Assembly: GCF_910592395.1 (NCBI RefSeq)
Contig: NC_088314.1
Location: 14,756,001 to 14,820,000, forward strand
DNA: 64,000 nucleotides
Reading direction: 5' to 3'
From: Lineus longissimus
Lineage: Eukaryota > Nemertea > Pilidiophora > Heteronemertea > Lineidae
Part shown: in pieces, positions 12,101 through 22,059 of the stretch
Position numbering within the stretch: the stretch's first letter is position 1
Layout: each line of letters opens with the position of its first letter
Program-made: the position numbers and the translations under genes
The notes under the pieces: model-generated
Database searches by the model: none
What the model was told of the DNA's origin: nothing
Seen by the model: the letters and a program-made list of their open reading frames with translations, nothing else

Positions 12101-12955
12101 CTGGGCCCCTATGCACAAAGGTGGTGTAAGTTACCCATGGTTTAACCTAAACCTAGGTTAGCTAACCTACTGTTTGTGGTTTAAAAAAATTGGTATGCAC
12201 GAAAGGTAGTTTAACTAAACTCGGAATAACAAACCCAAGGATAAGATAAACCATGGTGTATTATTCCTTGGTTTAGTGTTAGTTTTATTACTGGGAAATC
12301 TATTTTTAGACATTCCGTGAAAGCTTTCAGGGAAAGAGGTGCTCAGAATCACAGTCAGAAGTCTTACAAACAGCAACAATGAGTACAAATACATGCAAAA
12401 ATCAAGGAGATGGAGGTGAAAGTTCCTCAAGAAAACGTTCAAAGAACTGGGATGATGATGAAAAAGATTATCTGCTTGATTCCATCAGAGATTATGTAAA
12501 AGTAATCGAAGTCAAAAAGACAGACGCAGGTATAAATAGAAAGAAAACCACAGCATGGGAAAATGTGCACAGATTATTTGCTACAAAGTATGGTGAGTCA
12601 AGAAATCAGAAACAGTTGAAAGAACAATGGGAGCAAATGAAATTGACAGCCAAAAAAACATTTCTGAGTATGAAAAACAAAGAGCAAAGACGACGCCCAA
12701 AACACTTTACACAGAAATCAAGCTGCTAATTCCATCTGAGTTTAAACAGTTACACAATCCATATGATGACGATTATCAGCCCGATGACAACAGGCATTCA
12801 CAAGAGGTATCCAGTGTTACTGAAAATGTAGAACCCACTTACAGGTAAGCCATGATTGATTTATAAGGGATGTGCTTCTTGAACGGACCCCTGTGCACAT
12901 ATGATTGTTTATTAGTTCTAACAGATGATTTTGACACTACAGTTGAAAATACATA

Positions 12956-15635
12956 CGGGAGAATCCAACTTACCTCGACGCGAGTCCATGTCATAAAATT
13001 TTCTAAGTTCTGATAATACCGTAATATAGTAGGGGTAGCAAAATAATAGATGGAACAGCTTGTATTAACTGTACGAATGGTGGTATTTTGTAGGCCTTCA
13101 ATCAGCCCCTCAATCAATCGAATGATGTAAGGCCTAGAAATGTCTGTAGGGCATGACACGCGCCTGATCAAGGCCCACACTGCAAAATTTGTTTTCCAAA
13201 CGAAGACGAATGATCTGCTTTTGGATTATTTTGGTTCTTTCCTCATGCTGTTCAAATACGGCGATGGACGAGGCTGGGGGACCGCCAAGGCGACGGCTTC
13301 AGGCATACTCCTTACTGCAAAAAATCGATTATTTGGACGAATATTGGTTAGTTCATTTAGAAGGGCTGGAACATGGGCAGACACCAACTCATTTTGCAAG
13401 ATTCCGAAATATTCGGGCGCCGACATTTCGGGACTGGATAAGAAACGAAGATGACATTAGAACTGAGTTTGTAGAGGGTCAACAACGACGACGACGAATG
13501 AGAAGATACCGGCAACTTGGCAACGGTAAGCAATCGATTTCCACAGGCTAAAGGAAACCTATCGCGAAACGCTTGTAAAAATGGGGAGTTTTGAACGGCC
13601 CGGTTAAAACCTAAGGTGGAAATAAGCTTCCATTCTTAAAATTTAGCAGTTTCGAGTTCCCCGGGTCGTGAGCTGGCATCAAGGTAACATTGCATATCGT
13701 GCATACCATTACTGACTCCAGTCAATGAACTGCATAAGATGTAATCACCTATTTAGTTATTTTTACAACGTTCAGCCAGTCTAAATAAAGATTTTGATCT
13801 CTTTAAGCATAAACTATTTGCTTGTTCACAGAAAAGTCATATGATTGTATACAGCTGATAATTAGGCCATTGTTTGTGCTTAAAGGTTTCTGGCCCGAGG
13901 TGGAAGATTCTCTAGCAGACTGGTATCGAAATAGAAGGACGCTGGGTTTTCCCGTAGCTGGGCAAGATCTCACAGGACAAGCAACGAGGGAATATCGTCA
14001 GTGGATCGGGGAATTGCCAGATGGAGATATGGAACTTTTACAGAGGGACCGCCCCCATAGACTGGACTTTCGGGCATCACAGTCATGGCTGAAGGGATTC
14101 ATGCAAAGGTGAATCATATTAATGTATTACGTTTCTATTGTTCGTTGACCCTAACGGCGTCGTCCCATTTCTATCGAAGAACGCAGGCACAGTACCATTC
14201 ACTTTCGGTCCGTGTAATAGACATGCTTATTTCATTTCAGGCATCGAATAAGTTACAGGCGCGCCACAAAGGACTCCAAAAAGATACCACCGAATGCTGC
14301 AGAACTTGTTGAAGCATTTCAGAGACAAGTTGCAGACACTTCACGAGAACAGAACATTCAACCAGATCATCTTTTCAATATGAATGAAACGTTCGTCCGT
14401 TATGACTTTTCTCCGAACTACTCGATGGACAACAAAGGAAACCGCGACACCGATATCCCATCTTCCAGGGGCAACCCGAAAGAAGGATGTACAGTCACTT
14501 TACTGATTGCAGCTGATGGGAGAAAAGGAATTGCCGAGATAAATTTCCGTAGACTAGTTCCGCACGGACGTGTTATGCAAGAACTGGGGGAGCATGCACC
14601 CGAAAACGTTAGGGTAAGTCATATCAACACAAAATCCTACTAGGTAAAAATCCGCTCTTTCCTTGTGCCTATTGGAGTAGTAACTGAGAAAGCTGTAATC
14701 TAGTAAAACTTTTTAGATTTCCGTCGATGAAGAACTGAACATTTTGCATATTTCTCTTCAGTTAACATCCAGCCCAAATGGATGGGCTAGAATCGAATCG
14801 TTAGTTCAATGGGCTGAAACAGTGCTCACCGACTTTGTTGATGGAGCTGCATTTTTGCTAGTTGTGGACCGGTATCCCGCTCACCTTAATGGACTGTTTC
14901 GAGAAGCAGTAGAGAACTTGGTTGGCGGCATGGACTTTGTTCCCGGAGGTTGTACTTCGCGTGTCCAACCACTGGATTTAACGATCATGTATGCTTTTAA
15001 ATCGAGACTGAGGGCGATCTGGAAGGCGTGGAAGGTAGGAAATACCAACGATGACGGAAACTGTCCGCCTATATCGCGTAGAGAAGTTGTAAGAACGATT
15101 GGACTAGCGTGGGAGAGAATTGTTGATGAGGCAGTGCGTGTTGCCTGGCGTGTAAGTGGCCTTGTGGCAGAACATGCTAATATCGGTATCAATGACCTAG
15201 TTATTGAAGATGAAGAGCACGTTGATGGTTTAGAGTTCCTTTCTGACCCCGAAAATGACGAGTAGTCTGCTCAGTACATGTTTAATAAAGTAATCCCACT
15301 ACAAATTGTGGCTTACGGTTATTCACTATAATTATTTCATCTAGTCGTCCTAATACCCAAGCCTCGTAACTAAAGCTTTTACGATCGTTTACGATTATTA
15401 TACCCCTCAATCTTGCGCGCTGGACAAGTTGAAGTCCTGCCCCACAGAAATGTCTAGCCTTCACATCATTCTATTGAGGGACTAAAGGCCTACAAAAGGC
15501 ATGCCCATGAAGACCACCATTAGGTAATACAAGCTGTTCGATCTACCATGCTACCCCTACTACATTACGGTATTATTAGAACTCAGAAAAATGTTTATGA
15601 CATGGACTCGCGTCGAGGTAAGTTGGATTCTCCCG
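12956..15635 (+). mobile_element. Second pogo-type transposon, nested in an intron
   Basis: Terminal inverted repeats of roughly 180 bases: CGGGAGAATCCAACTTACCT at the left and its inverse at the right. TA lies immediately outside both ends (12954-12955 and 15636-15637), the expected duplication for this superfamily. The element is 2.68 kb with one spliced transposase gene. It lies entirely within the intron of the Harbinger Myb-like gene, in the same orientation. Confidence 0.85.
13264..15265 (+). CDS. Four-exon pogo-like transposase with substituted catalytic Asp
   Basis: Exons 13264-13525, 13886-14108, 14241-14613 and 14762-15265 join in phase through GT...AG introns into a 453-residue frame with no stop. 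An AATAAA follows at 15284. Order: N-terminal helix-turn-helix, CENP-B-type domain (F-R-A-S-Q-S-W-L-K-G-F), DDE_1 nuclease. The first catalytic motif reads N-M-N-E-T-F-V where the paralogue at 9.7 kb has N-A-D-Q-T-F-F: the Asp is Asn. The second (L-L-V-V-D-R-Y-P-A-H) and third (Q-P-L-D-L) are kept. The third intron's acceptor was chosen by alignment to the paralogue; an upstream acceptor at 14715 also stays in frame. It is either a recently dead enzyme or a DNA-binding derivative. Confidence 0.75.
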
Positions 15636-16909
15636 TATATAAGTTAATATGGCTTTACTCTAGCAGCGGTTAGAATGGCATTTTGTACTTGTACTTGTAG
15701 TGCCGCATCTATAAGACCACTTGTCGATATAGTCATTGTCAGTGCAGCAACCTGTTAGAAATTAATTTATTTGACATTATTGTCAATGCTACACAAAATT
15801 TAAAATAATTTGTGATGAATCAATTTCGAGAAAGTCATGCCTACATGAGGTTGTTTTCTTTTAAAATACTGTTGGTGACCTAGGTCCACTGGTTAATCCT
15901 GCAACCATATTTCTAGTACCTAAAGTAGAATTTCTGGGTCACTGTTACTTACACTATTCACTATTACAAATGCCTGTATTCAAGAAACGTTGAGTTTATT
16001 TATGTTGAGCTTATATGGATAGCAAAACACAACTGATAAAACTTCAAAGAATAAAACCAGCTGGAAAATGATATTTTTTTAAATTTCATACTGCTTCTGT
16101 GACCTACCACCTTCACTGACTTACCCAAATTTCAACTTCTTCTTTTCCAGTGGCAGTGACACTGAGCCCGAAGTAGGTTGTCCGAATGATCGTGAATTAG
16201 AAGGGATAGCCGTCTTATCTCATGAGGTAGCTACTTCACGATTTCAGCAGCTGCTCGACACATCAGTTAGTAGGTCCATAACCAGAGGGTCGAAGTCAAG
16301 CACACCAGTGCCTAGAGCACAGACATTAGTGTCTACTGAAGAACAGGCACACACTTCCACTAGCACACCAACATCGTCAAGATCGAGCACACCAGTACCA
16401 AGGGTACCGGTACGCCTTCAGAAACGAAAGAGTGATCCATCTACTTCCTTGTCTGCTGAAGAGCAGTTGGTGAATTTTGCCAAAGAAGAACATGACCTTA
16501 AGATAACACAACTGCGTGAAGTACATGACGTAAAAATGGAGATTCTGCAAATCGAACGGAGGACTGCTACGTTGAATTGGGAACTTGCAAGGAGACAAAA
16601 TGACAGTAACGTGGAGTACGGGGACTACTCGTTGCAGCAACTTTAGCTTGTTGGTAGTCACTACCTTGCCTGATTTTGTATGCTGAACTTCAGTGTGATT
16701 TCCTCCGTTCTTTGGATATATCATAACTGTAAATTTATTTACAGGACATTGTTTTTGTTGACTCTTCATGTAGGCCTATCTACATGTATATTGGTGCAGC
16801 AGTGACAAATGCTATTTGTATGTATTTGTTACTATTTTATAGTTTACATTCGCAATCACCAAACATTACTCTGCCACATGCTGCCAAACACTTTTTGTGA
16901 CACAGAATC

Positions 16910-17972
16910 ATGGCAAATCAGTTGAATGTGCTGCATAACCTGCACCACCTGCAACAACTTCATGCCCAACGACAGCTCAGACGAGAAAGGGTATACCGCG
17001 ATCGCCAAAATCCATTTGAATATTACAATAATGAGGAATTCCTCAGGAGATTCCGTTTCACAAAGGAAAACGCAGTGTTTATAGTTGATTTGGTAGCTGA
17101 TGATATTAGTTATGACACAGGTCGTAGTCAAGCATTGCCTCCATATTTGCAAGTATTGACGGCACTCAGATTTTATGGCAATGGTGCATTTCAGATCACA
17201 GTTGGTGACCACATACATATTCACCAAACCACTGTGAGCAGAGCTGTAAAGCGAGTGAGCATAGCCTTGGCTCAAAAAAGAGCCGACTTCATCAGAATGC
17301 CACGTACTCGCAATGCAACACATGATACCCACCAAGCATTCTATGATATGTATGGGTTCCCAAATGTTATTGGGCTGATTGACTGCACTCATGTTCGCAA
17401 ATCCTGGTGGGGATGATGCCGCGCGTTTTCTGAATCGAAAAGGGTACCATTCAATCAACACTCAGGTCATCTGTGATGCGAAACCTTTGATCACCAACAT
17501 CGTTGCACGCTAGCCTGGGAGTGCACATGACTCGCGAATTTTTGACAAGTGTCAGATCAAAAATGAATTTGAAGAAGCTCGGATTTCAGGTTATTTGTAG
17601 GGTGATCCAGGGTATCCATGTCTATCCTATTTGATGACACCACTCCGCAATCCAGTCACACCAGCTGAGCGAAACTACAATAGGGCCCAGAGACGTACAC
17701 GATCCCTCATTGAACGACTGTTTGGTCGCTGGAAGCGAAGATTCGCCTGTCTCCATTACACCCTTAGACCCAAACTGGAAACAAGCTTTGCAGTTATAAT
17801 TGCTACTGCAATCCTGCAGAACATATCTGTTCTTAGGGGAGACCCAGACTTTCAGGATGACGACTTGGCTGATGATGACTCACCAATTGACCCTGAAATT
17901 GTGCAAGTGCAACATGTGCAAGGAGTGCGCGTACGTGCCAGGTTAATTGCTGACCATTTTGAGGGCAACTAA
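16910..17972 (+). pseudogene. HARBI1-like PIF/Harbinger DDE transposase, broken
   Basis: It starts at ATG 16910. The N-terminal half ends in L-P-P-Y-L-Q-V-L-T-A-L-R-F-Y and the helix-turn-helix-like H-Q-T-T-V-S-R-A-V. The nuclease follows with Asp in G-L-I-D-C-T-H-V, Asp in G-S-A-H-D-S-R-I-F (another frame, near 17530), and Glu in S-L-I-E-R-L-F-G-R-W-K-R-R-F (17710). A one-base shift near 17397 and two stops (about 17512 and 17600) inactivate it. Usual length for the family is about 350 residues, which the joined pieces would match. Confidence 0.8.
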
Positions 17973-17984
17973 AGATTACAGACA

Positions 17985-18530
17985 GTTGAGATAATCAATG
18001 AATATATTACCCCTGTGTGAACAGTCGAGGTGATCGATGAATATATTACCCCTGTGTGAACAATTAGTCTTGAGTCCTACATTTGTAATTAATATTGTTA
18101 CATCAGAATTAGCCTTGACATGACATTTCAATAATTTTTCTCATAAAATAGTTCTAAGTCTGACCTCCTGATTTATTCTCTTACATCAAAATTAGCATTG
18201 ACATGACATTTCAATAATTTTTCTCATAAAATAGTTCTGAGTCTGAGCTCCTAATTTATTCTGTTACATCAAAATTAGCATTGACATGACATTTCAATAA
18301 TTTTCTTCATATAATTGTCCAAGTCTGAGCTCTTTATTAATTCTGTTACGTCACAATTTGCAGCGACATGTTTCAATTATTTTTTCATATATTGTACTGT
18401 AATAATTCAAGTTTGGTAATTTTGTCCGGTCAGAAATAGCATTAACATGATGTTTCAATCACGTTTTCATATAATAGTTCAAGTCTGACTCTTAATTAAT
18501 TTCATTCTTTCACAACTAGCATTCATTGAC
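17985..18530. repeat. Two short tandem arrays (about 41 bp x2 and about 82 bp x5)
   Basis: AATATATTACCCCTGTGTGA occurs twice about 41 bases apart (18000-18060). From 18105 to about 18530 a degenerate ~80-base unit containing GACATGACATTTCAATAATT and AGTTC(A/T)(A/G)AGTCTGA is repeated about five times, with decreasing similarity to the right. No coding potential. Confidence 0.75.
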
Positions 18531-19605
18531 ATGTTCAAGCACTTTCCATATATCGTATAATAGCTGATATCGAAACCATACTTTCGGAATTTTGCGATTC
18601 CCTATTGGTTCTGCTGCATAAGATAAGTGCAGTTTTTGTTGGTATGATTTAACGTGAAGTTGATATTGATAAAATAAATATGTTTTTTTGTATAATACAT
18701 TGGTAGTGCGAGTTGAATTTAACTTACGGGCCCTGGTGTTTGGGACCATATTATGATCGGTCTTTACCCACGCTGTACAGCGTGATTTCAGTAACTGCTA
18801 CAGACGGCGAATCACGCATCTATGCGTAAAATAGTTTAGTCACCTTAAAATGGGTTAATGGATTGGCTGTCATTGTTTCCAAGTGGGGTGAGGGGAAGGT
18901 CAAGTCTTTGCTTACATTTTATAAGAAATCTTCACATCAGTGGCTGTTCCAGATCTGGGTATCCAGGGTTTTCAAGGTGAAGTCAACAAGTGATATTTAT
19001 TGAGCTTGGCATTTTTATAGTTGTTTGTTTTACTTCTGTTTGCTGCTATGAACAATGTTTTAGTTGTACGTAGCAGCCGCAATGGCAAGCGGATCTGACA
19101 GTGATTCTGATAGACCATGAGACATGACCATTTATCTTTCAGTTGCATTGTGCCCAAAACGTCCCAAGTCAAAATGTCCCAATGCCAGGAACGAACGTGC
19201 CGGCCTCGGCCCTCGGCAACTCCAGCGAGTGCACGATAGAAATGCCCGTGAAATCGCCTGCTCCATCCATCTTCGCTCGACGTGCTCGAGAGAGGCTGTG
19301 CGTAAAATGGGTCACTGAACATTATCATTTATGGGATGCCGAAGTGGAAATAATTCAAAAGTTACTTCTGACGTGTCTGATAGAGCAAATTGATAGTTCT
19401 TTTTTCAGATTGAGCCATTCGCTGGATTTCATCATTTTGTCAGCAATTCTATCGTCATTTTCATCGTGGGCACCTTTTGTTAGTTGATGACTGCAAGAGT
19501 ACCATGTATTCCTAAATAAAAGAATATTTATTGCAAAATATACCTGTATCACTCATTGTATTTATTTCTTAAACTGGTACCGGTACATTATAAAATGGTC
19601 TGGTG
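18531..19605. other. No convincing gene
   Basis: A perfect 16-base palindrome CACGCTGTACAGCGTG lies at 18769-18784. A GC-richer stretch at 19140-19320 gives short overlapping frames on both strands but has no recognisable motif and no clear splice sites. I see nothing else. Confidence 0.4.
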
Positions 19606-19730
19606 TAAGTGAGATGATTTCATCAAGATCAAAGGCCTGGCGCTAATTGGTGAACACTGGCGTTCATTGTGTGAGTGAGATGATTTTATCAAGATCAAAG
19701 GCCAGGCGCTAATTGGTGAACACGGGTCAA
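19606..19730. repeat. Tandem duplication of about 72 bp
   Basis: GTGAGATGATTT(C/T)ATCAAG and the following AAAGGCC(T/A)GGCGCTAATTGG occur twice in a row. A related phrase (GTGTGAGTGAGTTGATTTCA) appears again at about 21913, the insertion site of the truncated Penelope copy. Confidence 0.7.
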
Positions 19731-20408
19731 TATTTCAAAAAGGGAAAAATAAGGTGGAGACATTCGATACAATGAACCATAATAATTCCATGTTTTCTGT
19801 TCAGTTTTCAATAATATATGACCAGACACTTTTATTTCTCGTAAGCGGAAAAAATTGTGATTAAAATCAAGGTCACAGTGAGGGTCACAACATTAAATCT
19901 TATAGAAAAATGTCATTACACTCACGGAAATATAAACATAGAAAACGAATATAGAAATGTTTATCCAGAATTATTCCAAGTCATAATCAAAATAATATGA
20001 CATAAGCAGATGTTTCGGGAAAATGTAGCTGATTCCTTTTGGAATATCATCACTCCCTTGGTTGGAGATATAGTTACAAAACAGCATCTGACCAATTTTA
20101 TCATTTTGGTTATTTGAATTTCTGCCTCACTATATGTCAATGATGAATATGTTCTTTCTATACACATAGGTTACGACTGTGATGTGATCCATTCATAATG
20201 TAAAAATTGTTCTATTGTCATAAGAGAGCTTAGGGATATTTTTTCCATTTAAAGTAGTAGAGTGTAATGACAACGTGTGTTAGTGTAATGACAAGACGTG
20301 AGTGTAATGACATTATAAAATTAAGAGAAGTAATAACCCTATCGATGGACCCAATATATTATTTCTAATCATTTAAAAGCCTTGTTCGAAATAAAAAAAA
20401 TATTATTG
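19731..20408. other. AT-rich spacer
   Basis: AT-rich DNA with short phrases GTGTAATGACA repeated three times near 20260-20310. No supported gene. Confidence 0.4.
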
Positions 20409-20429
20409 ATATTATATATGTGTGAGGGC

Positions 20430-21240
20430 GTCATGATCGGCCGCCACTTCATGCGACGTGGCTACCCTGCACCACTTGTAGAGACAGCCCTCATCCGGGC
20501 CTACCCCACCTCTAGATCTGATCTCCTCAGAGATGAGGCCCCACTGGACACGGACGATCAACCAGGGACGACTGAGGACAATTTCTTCCTTATATCGACC
20601 TTTATCCCGGGTTTCCAAGCATTACAGCGCATTGTTAGCCACAACTGGCCCGTGCTCCTGAAATCCATTGCAACGCGTCAGCTACATGACTCTCGCATCA
20701 CATTTGGCCACAGAAAACCTCCCAATCTCCGGGATCTTCTGGTCAGAGCCAAATTCACCGACACCGCAACACAATCAGGGGGACCTACAATCCCCACTGC
20801 CGGCTCAACCCGTTTGCCTCCGGGTTCCCGCAACGCGTGCCCAAGAGCCAACACCTCTTGTCGTTACTGCCCTAAACTCAACCTGACAGGAAGGATCGGC
20901 AGCACAACTACCACGCGCTCATACACGGCCATGAAGCACATCACATGCAAAAGCAGTAACCTCATTTACTGCATCACATGCAAAAGATGCAACCAACAAT
21001 ACGTTGGTCAAACCAAGCTCCGCCTCATGGACAGATTTGTAAAACACTTTTACAATATCTCCAAGGGCAACAAAGATGACACCATCGGCCGGCACTTCAC
21101 CAGCCATAACCACGCAGGCATTGATGATATGTCCATATCAATCCTGTCCTTCATCCACGCCCACCCAGAATCGCCCCAAAGTGCTGTACTCAGGGACACC
21201 ATCGAAATCAGATGGATCCGCTGGGACTCAATGTCCTAGA
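20430..21240 (+). pseudogene. Penelope-like protein, C-terminal fragment with GIY-YIG endonuclease
   Basis: The fragment starts at R-R-G-Y-P-A-P-L, which aligns with R-R-G-Y-P-K-P-L near residue 520 of the fuller copy at 22-24 kb. It contains a cysteine motif (C-R-Y-C-P) and a GIY-YIG core (L-I-Y-C-I-T-C-K-R-C-N-Q-Q-Y-V-G-Q-T). Near the end a small shift or deletion replaces the W-I-x-x-L segment, and the family's P-L-G-L-N ending appears in another frame (21212-21240, ending V-L-D). The GIY-YIG nuclease nicks target DNA to prime reverse transcription in this class. This fragment has no RT and is inert. Confidence 0.8.
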
Positions 21241-21901
21241 CTAGTATGTACTGTACACATACATTGCCACGTCTTTTAACAACTTTTCCCTATGTGTACT
21301 CTACAGGGTTCCCCCAGTCTTACTCCACAGACAGGGGCAGCATTACTTAAACCGTATCCCGACACACTCCATGTCACATCCTATCCACTCAGGACAGGCT
21401 ATCCGTCAAGCTATTGACCCCTGGAACTAATATCGGGACCATTCCGGTCCCAGACTGTCCGACGTGTAAAATACCTACAGGTCAACTGGATATGCGGCCT
21501 TTTACTCCCCACAGCCGCACATCTAGGATAGGAACATTTTTCTATCAACAGTCCACGGCCCGCCTCTGCAGGGCCAACCCATCTTGATCAATATCGCCTT
21601 TATAAGTGTCTGATGAGCAACTCCTGCGAAACCGTTCACACCACCCCTGGCATAACCCACATGGCGCGCCTCCCCGCCATTCCGCTCAACTTTGCCGCCA
21701 TGCTCCCTAGGAGCATGACGTCATGTCCGTCTCAAAGCCATGACGTCATAAAGGGGCCCAGCATCACGTCAACTACTGCGTCTTGACGTCAGTTCCAACA
21801 CCTTACACGGTTTAAGAGATCAAGCGAAGACTTTTGAGCCTTCACAACGGTCACACAAGCCAATTAAGCTGGTCGCATCTCACCGCATTGCCACGTCAAA
21901 A
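21240..21901 (+). other. 3' non-coding tail of the truncated Penelope-like element
   Basis: About 660 bases without a supported ORF. The motif CTGATGAGCAACTCCTGCGA (21610-21629) is a hammerhead-like core and is annotated separately. TGACGTCA-like words cluster at 21715-21790. Confidence 0.55.
21610..21632 (+). ncRNA. Hammerhead-ribozyme-like core in Penelope tail
   Basis: CTGATGA, a potential three-base-pair helix II (GCA / TGC around ACTCC), then GAAA appear in the order of the conserved hammerhead core. The flanking GTGT (21606-21609) can pair with ACAC at 21637-21640 to make helix I. Penelope-like elements are known to carry minimal hammerhead motifs with very short helix III. Here helix III would be tiny, so activity is uncertain. 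Confidence 0.45.
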
Positions 21902-22059
21902 ATATTATATATGTGTGAGTGAGTTGATTTCATATTAAGATCATTATGTTCATCTGTTCGGGTGGGTCTTTAATTAACAATTTATGCAATTAGCGGCACC
22001 TGTAATCATTCATACAATAGGGATTGTTTTGACAATTATCTCCCCACATCACTCATCAT

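Larger units (their letters stand above)
12379..16646 (+). pseudogene. Harbinger-associated Myb/SANT-like DNA-binding protein, two exons
   Basis: Exon 1 starts at ATG 12379. It encodes a SANT-like trihelix (K-N-W-D-D-D-E-K-D-Y-L-L-D, then T-A-W-E-N-V-H-R-L-F). It shifts frame in an A-run near 12655 and goes on to a donor at 12844/12845 (CTTACAG|GTAAGC). Exon 2 begins after TTTTCCAG at 16151, in matching phase, with acidic residues and a Ser/Thr/Pro linker (twice S-T-P-V-P-R). It ends in a charged helix (A-K-E-E-H-D-L-K-I-T-Q-L). In this superfamily the Myb-like partner carries the transposase to the nucleus and the ends. The single A-run shift would disable it unless it is a sequence error. 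Confidence 0.7.
12105..17975 (+). mobile_element. PIF/Harbinger transposon (two-gene), interrupted by a nested pogo element
   Basis: The pair of genes that defines PIF/Harbinger elements is present in the same orientation: a Myb/SANT-like DNA-binding protein (12379-16646) and a HARBI1-type DDE transposase (16910-17972). The left edge may be near GGGCCCCTATGCACAAAGG at 12105-12125, which resembles Harbinger termini. I could not find its inverted copy after 18 kb, so both edges are provisional. The pogo element at 12956-15635 was inserted later into the Myb gene's intron. Confidence 0.65.
20409..21919 (+). mobile_element. 5'-truncated Penelope-like element with 18-bp target duplication
   Basis: ATATTATATATGTGTGAG occurs at 20409-20426 and again at 21902-21919. 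Between them lies the C-terminal third of a Penelope-like protein (20430-21240) and a ~660-base 3' region. Truncation at the 5' side with a target duplication is the usual outcome of target-primed insertion. The truncation point falls within the region between RT and GIY-YIG domains. A hammerhead-like core lies in its 3' region at 21610-21632. Confidence 0.8.

Noticed and set aside
12105-12130. Proof of both Harbinger termini
   Set aside because: A plausible left end exists but I could not find its inverted copy between 17.97 and 19.5 kb, so boundaries stay provisional.
18769-18784. Perfect palindrome CACGCTGTACAGCGTG as an operator or origin
   Set aside because: A single occurrence with no gene or repeat context; could be chance.
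19143-19487. Plus-strand frame of 114 codons, and its partner on the other strand
   Set aside because: No domain, no splice sites that extend it, and frames open equally on both strands because of composition.
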